Below, piece by piece: positions 1 through 9,400 of a DNA stretch of 12,641 nt. The stretch covers positions 1-12,641 of the forward strand of contig MU278409.1 of the NCBI GenBank assembly GCA_022385755.1, written 5' to 3'. The stretch is from Trametopsis cervina (Eukaryota > Basidiomycota > Agaricomycetes > Polyporales > Irpicaceae). The position numbers were made by a program, and so were the translations under genes. The stretch's first letter is position 1; every line of letters starts with the position of its first letter. The notes under the pieces were generated by a model. That model worked only from the letters and a program-made list of their open reading frames with translations, searched no databases and had not been told where the DNA came from.

Positions 1-930
1 TATAGCTACTTATCATTCCTGTACGCTATCTAGTTCACAAGTTCGGTGGCAAGATGAACACACAGACCGCCACTCCATCACAAATCCTCTTTGTCTCCAC
101 GATGCGTCAGGACCGACCCTTCGCAGCACTACACGCGAATTACCTCGTCAATCTTCTCACCAGTCCCGGCCCCAACCTGGCTCCCACCGCTGTTACCCAG
201 CCTCCGACACCTCCACCTTGCTCCTCTCGTTGCAATCCGCCCTGGAATCTATGCATGTATTCACAGCACCCGTGCAACCCATCTCGCTCACCCCAAGCAC
301 TAGCCTCTGCAATGCAGCGCCGGCCTTCACCCGGATGCTGCACCGACTGTATAGTGGTTTTGTCCGCGCTCTTGTCTCACACCCATTCCAGACTGCATCG
401 CGTCGCGTGCAGTCCGCCCGAGCGACTGGACCGCCTCTAGGGATGATCCTCACGGCGACACACCACCTGCCGCCAGCCGCACGACAATGTAAGGTATCCA
501 TCTCCCTCCGGCAGGGACTTCAAGATGAAGCGGGAGAGTCGCTGAGGATCAGGTTAGGGCTCGATAGCCTTTGGAGTTCAAAATACGCGGTACGTATGCA
601 CCCACACGTAGTCCCGCTGACTCGATAAACACCTGACAGACTACCACGCCGCTATGGGTGCGAGCAGTAAAGACATTTCTCAACGCCCGTATCAACGCCT
701 GCCCGCGTGGAAGGCCGTTGGCTTGGCCAACAATCTCATGAACGCTCGAGTGTTGTGTCGCATGCGGCGTCCACTCCCTTTGCATCGGTGGCCGCACCTA
801 AATCTCTCCAAGCTCAGGTCCTGCCTACCTGTGGACGCAGCGTCGCGGTGTTCACGACGTCTTGTGTGATGAAGCTGGCCCCCATCCCCGCGCATCTCGT
901 GATTTCAAACGTATGATATCAACCGTCCCC
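1..930 (+). other. Coding-like fragments, no intact gene; possible plus-strand gene remnant with one good intron
   Basis: Several overlapping plus-strand frames look partly coding here. One, from ATG 54, begins MNTQTATPSQILFVSTM. A second, in a different frame, runs from 218 to 628 and includes ALESMHVFTAPVQP and LHRLYSGFVRALVSHPFQ. The shift between them near 218-230 would need an indel or an unseen intron. A 50-bp segment at 590-639 (gtacgtatg...ctgac...ctgacag) has all the marks of a fungal intron, yet no frame reads cleanly across the whole region. I do not recognise a family. It may be a decayed gene, or chance open frames in GC-rich DNA. Confidence 0.25.
590..639 (+). other. Probable spliceosomal intron
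   Basis: The donor gtacgt, a ctgac branch-like element around 616-621 and a cctgacag acceptor define a 50-bp intron of the same size class as those in the NLR-type gene downstream. Its exons could not be assigned to a recognisable protein, so it may be a relic. Confidence 0.4.
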
Positions 931-1552
931 GATAGAGCGTAGGCTAGGTAGGATGAAGATGAATCTCACCAGGAACAACCATGCGTCGGCATCGATAGTG
1001 TAGTATATGTTTTCTGAACAGCTCTACGCTATCAGGTTGCTACGAATATAGTACCCCTTGTAAGGCTGAATCTGTGGTGTTCAACGTACGAAACAGAACT
1101 TAGCATCATTTGCCTAGTATGCCCGCCACTGAGCAAGGGCTAATCTGTGCACGATCGGATCTGGTGTGCGTCGAACGCCACAACGCTGGCGCTTCAACTG
1201 AGTCGTTCTCGCGGGAACGGGCCGAAGGATCGATTGTGACCACCAACACCAAACCTCTCGTGGCTCGATGGCGTTATATGTCGCTGCACACATGCCTCCT
1301 CATTCCCCGCCCAAACTCGTCTAAACCTTCCATATATTGTCCATTGATGTCCTCCTCTACGAACTCATTGACACAGACCCCAACAGCATGCGGCACGCGC
1401 ATTCTTCTCAATCAGAGCGCACATTCTGCCAAGCTCGATGGACTGCAGTGTTGGGCGATCGGTTGTAGACATGGCTTTGTCGTGATGAGTAGCTTGGGGG
1501 CGGTCGCAGCCTTCTGGTGAGTACTCGTACGCTATTCTCTGTCTGCCTATGC
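931..1552. other. No supported gene
   Basis: A plus-strand frame of 136 codons (1110-1520) shows no motif, no hydrophobic pattern and no family resemblance that I can see. A donor-like ggtgagta occurs at about 1515, with a gctcag acceptor near 1556, but no reading frame on either side supports an exon. I see nothing else in this stretch. Confidence 0.3.
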
Positions 1553-2090
1553 TCAGTAGACACGCGATAAGTCCGCGGACGACCCACGCGGCCCATGCAC
1601 TCCTCGTTGATTTCCAGCGCTGCGCCCTGTAGGAGGAAATCGATTGTATCCTCTGCTCAGCATTTCCCGTGCGTCATCAATATGCGCCGCCCAGCTTCGT
1701 CGATGTGGCGTGGGGGCAGGCAGCATCGAAGCATGCGCCACACCGATCGGGGCACACATTATGCCCCCATATGGTGTCTGCGGTGCCCAATTTGCGCACA
1801 CGGACCTCCAACCACGCACCGCAACCCCCACGGACACACCGCACACCGATCGCCATGCTTCGATCTCGCGCCACAGCACCCTGCCCCCGTGGACTCTCTC
1901 ACCCCTTCGCAACGCCTCCCTCGTCAATGCGTTCCCGTTTGTGGGCCTTGCAATCGATCTCGCAGTGGATTCACTCCCCAGTTTTCTCCGCGCCCCATTC
2001 CTTCGTCGCGGGTGTGGATGCTGCTGCACATGTGCTCTCCACCCTTCGATTCGCTCATGACCACTGCCCGCGTGGTGCCTCAAATCGTCT
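1553..2090. other. C-rich, compositionally biased stretch without a supported gene
   Basis: The plus strand is rich in C, CA and CG. Long frames are open on both strands at once (plus 1595-2260, minus 1553-2131), which is the usual result of biased composition. Their translations are dominated by R, H, P and S (plus) or R, G, A and V (minus), with no domain motif. The small nested repeats at 1725-1864 are listed separately. Confidence 0.4.
1725..1864. repeat. Nested inverted and direct short repeats
   Basis: The 11-mer atcgaagcatg at 1725-1735 recurs in inverted orientation (catgcttcgat) at 1854-1864. Just inside these arms, cacaccgatcg occurs twice in direct orientation (1739-1749 and 1842-1852, 103 bp apart). 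The arms are short, and no target-site duplication or coding content marks this as a transposon. Confidence 0.4.
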
Positions 2091-2510
2091 CCCCTAGCCC
2101 TGCTCACAATTCGCACCCACATCATCCTCAATCAATGGCTTCTCGTCTGTGCTTTGCGACATTGGGGCCTCTGACGCCGTATTCTATCGCGCATGAGATG
2201 TCTCGGATGGCGCGGGCCCGTGTCGTGACTGGCTTACGTCCCTGCGTACTGGGCCCGTAGGTACTCACCTAAACCCACACACGACGCGCAACACTCATAC
2301 CAGCCCTGTTCACGATTTCCGCTTCCCTCACCGTCGGTAAAATGCTCCTTGTTTGTGCCCTGCGAATTTGCCGGCCTCTGGCGTCGTCCTCTATCGCGCG
2401 TGAGATGTCTGGGATGGCGCGGAGTCGTGTCGTAATCGCCGTACGTGCATATATGCTATTTCGGTAAGCCCTAGCTCAGTACAACACATGATGCTTATAC
2501 GCCTCTGTTA
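2090..2510. repeat. Degenerate direct repeat, period 207 bp, about two copies
   Basis: Two adjacent units are related. The best-conserved block is 33 bp, at 2183-2215 and 2390-2422, with 31 of 33 positions the same by eye; it begins tctatcgcgc. Weaker matches flank it in the same order (ccctg.tcac, then c.tct..gcct/ggcctctg.cg, and after the block cgtgtcgt and tacgt). A third, very weak partial unit may begin near 2500. No unit has a recognisable coding function. It looks like an old tandem duplication of either non-coding DNA or a decayed exon. Confidence 0.6.
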
Positions 2511-2649
2511 CATAGCAGGTCAAGGGGCTTCTCCGACACATTGTGGGGCTAGTCTACTCAACATCATTATGCACGTCCTGCGACACCCACTTCCCCACTC
2601 CTCCATCGATTCTTTCCTCTTTGCAGTCCCTCTCAGTGACCACCTCTGA

Positions 2650-3460
2650 GATGTATCGCCTCTCCCACCCTTTCCCGGTCGCGTGTCTCTGCACGATCAC
2701 ACTCCGCACGCGCATAGCTAAAGGTTGGCTCAAGGGCGGAGATGACGTAGACGCAGTCAGAGGTGGTGCTCGTGGGTAGGCGGCTTGCGATGGTGGGGGA
2801 GGGATAGCCTTTACTTCTGGGAAGGGCGGGCGCGTTGGTATTGACGAAACGAATGTGCATGCTACGCGTATCCCGTACCATCAAGGTTCTGCGACCTCCG
2901 GAGGCATAGCACGGCTTTTCTTCGACGGTGCGTAGCTCATTCGTTCCCACAACAATCTTACCCGCTGGGTGGACACTGCGTTGCAGTCATAGGTGTTTTG
3001 CGACCAGCGGAAGTGGCGACAGAATCTGCATCATCCAACGATCCGCAACGCGTTGTTTGTAGCCAAGGTACCAGACGATCGCTCCTCCGACCTGCGAGGG
3101 TTAGTATTCACCGAGCGACGCGTGCTGCAGCGTACCTTACGGGATCGATCCTCCTCCTCGCTAAATACCACACGCGATATTCTAAAATCCCAGAAGCTCT
3201 CTAAGTCTCTCCGCCCTCCGAAACGACCGACCTCGGAATATTCGCTGTATCCAAGTACGTCCTTATCCTTATCGGGAATGCTTCACTGACATCTATCGCA
3301 TCAGACCTCTCTCTCGGTGCGTCTGCAAGCCGTGCGAGAGGTTCGCACGTCTTGAACTCGACACTCGATGGTTGCTCAGGCACTCGACATGTCTTTCCGC
3401 TCCTACCGGCCGTGCCAACCTGCAGAGCCATGACGCCGATGGAGAACACAACATGGGAAT
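2650..3460 (-). pseudogene. Minus-strand coding-like remnants, family not recognised
   Basis: Two minus-strand stretches look like protein rather than random frames: one including ELRTVEEKPCYASGGRRTLM followed by RDTRSMHIRFVNTNAPALP (around 2820-2945), and one including PSSVEFKTCEPLARLADAP (within 3201-3464). They do not join in a single frame, and stops separate them. They could be parts of one decayed gene together with the possible exon at 3510-3621. The evidence is only composition and order; no domain can be named. Confidence 0.2.
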
Positions 3461-3509
3461 ACATGTTGAAAACGAACGGTAAGCCGGGTTTCTACCACCG
3501 CGCACTCAC

Positions 3510-3621
3510 CTGACATGGAATTCGGGGCACCAAAGATGCGTTGTAAGGCGTCGTTGATCAGAGGGCTATCCAGGAATTGAGTATCTATACGATAGCCTCG
3601 GTAGTTCACTGCTGTTGCCAA
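3510..3621 (-). pseudogene. Possible 5' exon of a minus-strand gene or its remnant
   Basis: Reading on the minus strand from ATG at 3621, 37 codons beginning MATAVNYRGYRIDTQ and ending APNSMS run into a consensus donor, G/GTGAGT, at 3509-3504. The composition is balanced and protein-like. A possible acceptor, tctgcag, lies about 90 bp further on, but the continuation is uncertain. I do not recognise the family. It could be a first exon or a chance open frame. Confidence 0.25.
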
Positions 3622-3919
3622 CTTTACTCTGTAGATTACGTGTCAATAATATCATACATACCCAAATCATTTACGATGGTCATAGACTGCGTGCGAGCAG
3701 AGAGATTATGTACGTGGGGTACAACTCTACCTATCTATACCACTGGATCTGGTACGATACTGACCTGGATATGTGCTCGCTACACCTGCAACCGACAGCA
3801 CCCAGCACGCGTGCAGCTTGCCATTTCGTCCGCTCGGTCCCGTCGTCCATCGTGCGCTGAATAACTCGTTTTATTCAACCATGCAGAGGGCGCAGCACGT
3901 CGAATTGCATTATCTCTCG
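3622..3919. other. No supported gene
   Basis: This short spacer is slightly AT-richer than its surroundings (runs such as aataatatcatacat and ttatgtacg near 3650-3710). It separates the possible exon at 3510-3621 from the decayed gene that begins about 3920. I see no motif that I would defend as a promoter. Confidence 0.3.
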
Positions 3920-5010
3920 TCGATCAGGGGCACTGGCGAGGTGATGCCGAAGGGGGCGCAGTCGAGTATGCGCAAAGCCGCAGGTCGGCGTGGATGGATG
4001 TGCAAACAGTGCGTTGTTTCCAGGCGGCGACGATCGTGGGGAAATGAGCGTTGATGAGGACCGGGTAGGCGTCGTCGTCGAACGCATTCATAAGCACAGC
4101 ATACATGTTGCTATTGAGGCTGATCGTGCACTGCGCGAGCGAATCGGAGACCAAGCGTGCGTGAGTCTTTGCGGCCCTGAAACATGCACCATAGTCCTTC
4201 GATGGCGCTGTCGACACCACGGGTGGATGAGAGTACCTTTCCAAAGCGGCTCTTCAGCCGTTGGAGGCGGGCGATATGCTCCGAGGGCGGCGATGTGTTC
4301 GCGCAAGACCTTTAGGATGGCGAGACGTGCGGGGAACTGCGACACGTTCCCCACACTCCAAAAATGCCGGGGTGCGGCGACAAAGTCTTCACGGTCGCCC
4401 CAATGCATGCTCGGGTTGGCGATCGCGTCGGAGAGGTGGCGGAGTAACTGAGTCCAGGGAAGTCGCCTTCGCGTGTGCACAGTGCCGCGTTGTTTTCGTC
4501 GCTAAAATATCTGTGGCAGCGACGCCAGGGAAGTCGTGCGCACCATTCCATGGCGTGACATGTACTTCTGCCCTAGGTCATCAAGGTCGCGGTAGAGCCG
4601 TCAGTATGAGATGCTGGCATGCAGCCCGAGGATGCGCGCGTTGAGGCCCGTATGGATGCGTGGCGAGCATGTGTGTTGTCAAATGTACCGGCCTGGATAT
4701 GTGATGCGAGTTTGAGCTGCGGGCCGCTTGAGTTCTTGTCGAGCACAGCAGTGCGTGTGTGTACGCTATTGAAAATGCGGAATAGAGCCACATATAGATC
4801 AGGTTCGTTGAATTCGGGTCCTATGGAAAGTGTGCTCCTGACTGGGATACCGACGGGCGATGGGTGAAGGCTGACTCTCTGGTATATGGCATGCGATACG
4901 CTACGGAGCATTTCGTGTCCTGTGAAGCCACACTTCTGTCTCTGAGTAGAACGTAATCAAGCACAGCATGGGGATAGCAAATACCTTGGTAATCGTGGAC
5001 CTCACCACTG
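3920..5010 (-). pseudogene. Decayed minus-strand protein gene with frameshifts and in-frame stops
   Basis: Coding-like segments follow each other in order on the minus strand but switch frame repeatedly. About 4911-4640 contains FNEPDLYVALFRIFNSVHTR. About 4636-4502, in another frame, contains RLYRDLDDLGQKYMSRHGM with a stop just upstream (4603-4601) and another at 4504-4502. About 4507-4460 contains SDENNAALCTREGDFPG. About 4465-4280 contains LLRHLSDAIANPSMHWGDRE and LAILKVLREHIAAL. About 4272-4112 contains ARLQRLKSRFGKVLSSTRGV and then a stop. About 4120-4000 contains MYAVLMNAFDDDAYPVLINA. The segments are largely helical and charged. A 44-bp intron-like stretch (gtattt...actcag) lies near 4985-4945. 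I cannot name the family. Collinear pieces in shifting frames argue for a pseudogene rather than chance. Confidence 0.45.
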
Positions 5011-5081
5011 CCATAAGGGCTCGTCGTTAGTGAAACAGGAGAGGTGGGAGTTTGCGATGCATGGGATGATGGAGAGAGGTA

Positions 5082-5832
5082 GTGGGAGGCGGATTGACCA
5101 CTCTCGAGAGGTTGGGGAAAGCTGCGTTTCAACGACCATCTGGAGTGCTTCGTCCGAGTTTAAAAAAAGCGGATTATAAATTCAAGGTGCCAGTAACAAA
5201 GGACTTACGAGCACTGCCTAACGAACCTTTCTTCAACAACCTCCAGAAGGCTCTCGTATGTATTGTCAGACGTCTCAAGTCGATGATTCACATCCTCCCT
5301 CGTTTCTAATGAACCGGAACCCCAAACGCCACGGCCAAATGTTGCTCCCTCTTCAAGATTCGACACCTTCTCTCACCGCAAGGGTGGACGCCCTGGACTC
5401 AAGAACACGTTCATCTCAGCAGAACAGTGAAGGTCGGATTGCGATATGGCAATTCGTACCTGAAGATGCAAGGCCTAGAAGAAACGCATATGCATACGTT
5501 TGAGCATTAAACGGAAGGGACCGAGGGACCTCAGCTGGACAAGCACCTTGCGATCACGTCGAACCAAGCGGTGCACAGACAAAAGACACATCGCACTGAG
5601 ACATGGTGATGCCCTGTTAATAGCCGTCTGGGAAGCGCAGTGGAATGAGCATCACACAAATGCGATAGAGCACTTTGCCTTTGGGACCACGAATTATCGT
5701 ACGGGAGCGAAGACCGGAGCATGCGTTTGTAGCCATAGCGAGTTATCGATACGCGAGCATATGCTGGCTGATGTTTCACAGTCGGTACAACGCAGAGGGA
5801 AGAGAGGTACGAGGCCTACGGGTACTCTCTAG
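5082..5832 (+). other. Three short unassigned plus-strand frames, possible gene remnants
   Basis: Three open frames follow one another with small overlaps or changes of frame: 5082-5309 (contains KADYKFKVPVTKDLRALPNE), 5258-5503 (contains ARVDALDSRTRSSQQNSEGR) and 5500-5832 (contains GDALLIAVWEAQWNEHH). Parts look protein-like, but there is no recognisable domain, no convincing splice link between them and no clear start context. They could be exons of a small gene, pieces of a decayed one, or chance. Confidence 0.2.
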
Positions 5833-5866
5833 TCAGGGGAACTCAAGAATCGGCATTAGTACCAAA

Positions 5867-5964
5867 CATCAGGAAACAGGAAATCATCTACAGGCACTGT
5901 GTGGCGCTGTGTAGCGCTGTGTAGCTGCTGGTAGCTCGTGTAGCACCACTCCTGTTTCCTGATG
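5867..5964. repeat. 15-bp perfect inverted repeat enclosing a 10-bp periodic array
   Basis: The arm catcaggaaacagga at 5867-5881 is matched exactly in inverse orientation at 5950-5964, around a 68-nt loop. Inside the loop, 5891-5940 is a run of five related decamers: caggcactgt, gtggcgctgt, gtagcgctgt, gtagctgctg and gtagctcgtg. The loop also contains a smaller hairpin, gcgct-gtgt-agcgc. There is no obvious target-site duplication and no ORF. It could be a tiny MITE-like relic, an RNA hairpin or a structured protein-binding site. Confidence 0.75.
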
Positions 5965-5973
5965 AATTCATCA
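5960..5973. repeat. 14-bp perfect palindrome tgatgaattcatca
   Basis: This palindrome overlaps the last five bases of the right arm of the adjacent inverted repeat. Its right half begins another catca..gga..a-like stretch (catcaaggacaa), a partial third copy of the arm in the left-arm orientation. Alternative pairings are therefore possible. Confidence 0.7.
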
Positions 5974-6480
5974 AGGACAAAAGTCTCAACGCACCGTCTG
6001 ACCCCGCCCTACACTGCAACGTCTACTACGGCATACCGGAGAGCGTGAATTTTAACGTATATACGGATACTCCGTGCGCGGGATCTTCATGAGAGAAACT
6101 GTGAGAGGTGGGTTCACTGTCTGCCTGCAGACTTCAACGCGGTCGTTTGGCGAGATGCTGCTCCTTGGTGGCGTGAGAGTGCGCTACGTATAGAATGCGG
6201 CACGTGGTCTTACATCGTCTAGCGCCATCATCACTGCCTGCACAGAACCAGCGCGTCGAAGATCCGCAAGAACGGTAATGCACGGCCCCATCCGACAAGG
6301 TTCAGTCGAGTGAGGCGCCTTCGATGCATGTTCCCATCCCCACGGTCATACACTGGCGTCGTGGCAGCCTCGTGTCGGGAAATGCACTGGTAGCAGTGCT
6401 TACGACGCCTGCCCACGACTTACATCTACATTCCCTTGCCTTGGACGCCCCCTTCCACAGGCCAGAGCTCGCCTCTTGCG
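5974..6480 (+). promoter_or_regulatory. 5' flank of the NLR-type gene; presumed promoter and leader
   Basis: No ORF here resembles a gene. A TATA-like palindrome, cgtatatacg (6056-6065), and a weaker gtataga element (about 6188) lie 425 and 290 bp before the ATG. The last 80 bp before the start are rich in C and T (catctacattcccttgcc at about 6424), as is common near fungal transcription starts. Which element is used, if any, cannot be told from sequence. Confidence 0.3.
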
Positions 6481-9400
6481 ATGGACGAAACGAGATACAG
6501 CCGCGATGAGAAACCGCGATACATCACAGTCTCAGGTGAGCGAGGCCTTCCTTATCTTGACTGTCAACGCTGACAGCCATTGACAGATATCCAATGCTCG
6601 AACCTCCCTGGCCGTGCAGCTAAGTATTCGGTCGCGCTTGCAACGGCCTGGAAAACAGAACAGACATCCTCATCCAAGTCTACGCGAAATCCAACCTGGA
6701 GGGAACGAATTTCCCAGTGAGTTTCTTCCTTGGCCTCGGAATCGCATCTTCATTTGTCGTTATAGCTATGTGCCTAGACGGTCATCGATAACTCTTACCG
6801 TCTGGAAGCACGAGTTTTTTTCCCGCAGATCATTCGTCGGCTCTGTTGATATTGACATTGATCAGAGGTTGGGTCGTGGTGTCGCCCAAGGTAAAAGGCA
6901 CTACAACGACGCTGTTTGAAGCCGTGTGGCTGATATACATCTATAGTAGACATTTTGTTGGAGCTGACTCCAGGCGGGCCCTCTAACGCCGGAGTACAGC
7001 GCAAGCCGAGACCTACTATACAGTGTACAATCACGGAACGGTCTGGACTGCAAATCGTCGCCGAAGCAGAAACTGATGCCAGCCTGCTGCACGAGGCGCC
7101 GGTAGCAGTGCAAACAATGTTTGGAGATGCGTCCGCAATGGAAGGCATCGTCAAAGAGGATTTTGCTGCATGGGAGCCTGTGCTTGAGAATATCAGGTTG
7201 TTTGCTGGCTTGGTTAAAAGTATATCTCAAGTGCGTTCGAACGCTCCTCATATTTTGGCGGACCGATAACAAATATTCTCAGATCCACCCGTATGCTGAT
7301 GCCGCAATGACGATCTTCTCGGCTGTGTCAACAGTAGGTGCATCATGTCATTTTGTTGAGCAGTTGATTTTGACAGCGGAGCAGATAATCAGCAATCAAG
7401 TCAACGCTGACGAGCGGCTCAAGAAGCTTGTTCTTACCTTGAAACGGGCATATGAATTCGTTAACAAGGCATCCCCCCTAGAACACATCAAGTCCCATGC
7501 CAAGTTCTTTGAGAAGATGGCCCGCGCAACGGTCGAATGTGCGAGCTTTATTAAAGAGTACGTCAACAGCGGCAGTTTCGGTGAGCCACTTCTGTCTTTG
7601 CCGATCCACAAAACACTCACCTTCACCTCAGTCACACGCGCCATCAAAGGCATATTCTCTGACAAAGCGCGAAATCAGATCGAGCGACATATACAGAACT
7701 TATGCTCGCATATTGACGAGTTCAAGGAGGATAGCAACATACAAACGGAGGTCTCAGTACTGCGGACATTGGACATCACGGAGTCGACCGCAGAGACAGT
7801 GGACGAACAGGGTGAGCAGGCTGAGAATTCCCGCATTGTACGACTCTTACATTCCCTCAGCCGCGAAGAGCTATTTGGACGACATGCGCTACGCGGCCGA
7901 TGCGGGGTGTATTCTGGAGAAGCGGTGCTTGGAAGGTACCCGTCGCCACCTTCTTCAGTCTATCACGGAGAAGCTACTCGGGGCAATGGACACGGAGGGT
8001 CAGCAGCCGAAGCGCATAGTGCTGCTCACCGGCGTCGCTGGATCTGGCAAGTCTGCTGTGGCTCATGAGATCGCGCACTATTTCCGGTCTCTTCACCGAC
8101 TTGGAGGGTCGTTCTGCTTCAATGCATCCCGCCAGACCGAGCTGTCTATGGATCGCTTCCTAAGCACGATCTCCCGAGGCCTAGCGGATCTGGATGTCGG
8201 GTGGAAGAATGCACTGGTTGAAGTGATCAAGCCGGCCAAGGACATACGTACTACCTCCTCGCCGAAGCTGCAATTCGATAACTTCATTGTAAAGCCGGCG
8301 GAGAAGCTAGAGTTCATAGGGCCGATTGTCGTTGTCGTTGACGCGATAGACGAAGTAGCAGACGAGGATCGCGACTCTCTGTTAGACTGCCTTTCCCGCT
8401 TGGCGGAGGACAAGAATTTACCTGCCAACATCCGTTTCCTCGTCACCTCACGCTCTGATGGCCGTACGGTCAAGGATCTTCAGACAAGAAATAACATCGA
8501 TTCCATGGACATATCAGTGGAGAAGGCGGACGACGATATCGGGTTATTTGTGGAGCATCAACTAAAGAAAAAATCCGCTGGGGTCGAATGGGCCGAGATC
8601 GAGAATGACTGGGTGCCTTATCTGACCCAATACGCCGAGGGGCTCTTTCAGTGGGCTGCTACTGCCTGCGCATTTATCACGGGCAAGTCTGTTGGATTGT
8701 CGTCGAAGGAGAAGTTCCTCAAGCTCAAGGAAGAACGCTATCCTGGATTGTATCGACTGTACGGTGTGATCCTCAACCAGATTGTTGATGATGCAGTTCG
8801 GGAAGATGCATATGTGCTCAGAGGAGAAATTATTCTCAAAATCCGACGTGTACTAGCGCTAATCATCACCGTACGTGAACCGCTACCGCAGCAAGGATGG
8901 AAGGATTTTCTTGATTCGGACAAGGACAAGCTCAAAGAATTTCAACAAGTCACTCCGTATCTAGGATCCCTGCTACGAGGTGTATCTGAGAATAATTCTG
9001 CGCCTATACAGCCCCTGCATACGTCCTTCCGAGACTACACTACCCTCCCGAATGGCTCCCACTCGTTTACCATCGACAGTGTGGCAGTTGAAGCAACGCT
9101 GGCGACATTCTCGTTCGCCATGATGGAACACGGCCTCAAGTTCAACATCTGTGGATTGGAAACGTCGTATCGCGCAAACAAGGACGTGCCGGACCTTTCT
9201 GGGAGAATACAGGAGAATATCTCTCCTGCGTTGGCATACGCCTGCCGGTTCTGGACCTCTCATCTGGCGGCAACGCCGCACAAACAGTTTCCGCTTGACT
9301 TGCTCTTCTCATTCCTGGAACAGAGACTCTTCTTTTGGATCGAAGTGATGTCTCTCCTCAGGATAGTCGGCCCCGCGTCTGTTGGGATCAAGGAGGCTCA

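Noticed and set aside
1553..2260. Long open frames on both strands (minus 192 codons, plus 221 codons) as a gene
   Set aside because: Both strands are open over the same DNA because of C-rich composition; neither translation has a motif, plausible domain pattern or splice context.
5082..5832. The three plus-strand frames as a transposase or other named gene
   Set aside because: No catalytic motif or domain pattern could be seen, and the frames cannot be joined with convincing splice sites.
5867..5964. The inverted repeat as a confirmed MITE
   Set aside because: No target-site duplication is visible (accaaa on the left, aattca on the right) and copy number in the genome is unknown, so it is reported only as a repeat.
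6056..6065. The palindrome cgtatatacg as a proven TATA box
   Set aside because: It is more than 400 bp before the start codon and palindromic; without a mapped transcription start it is only a candidate.
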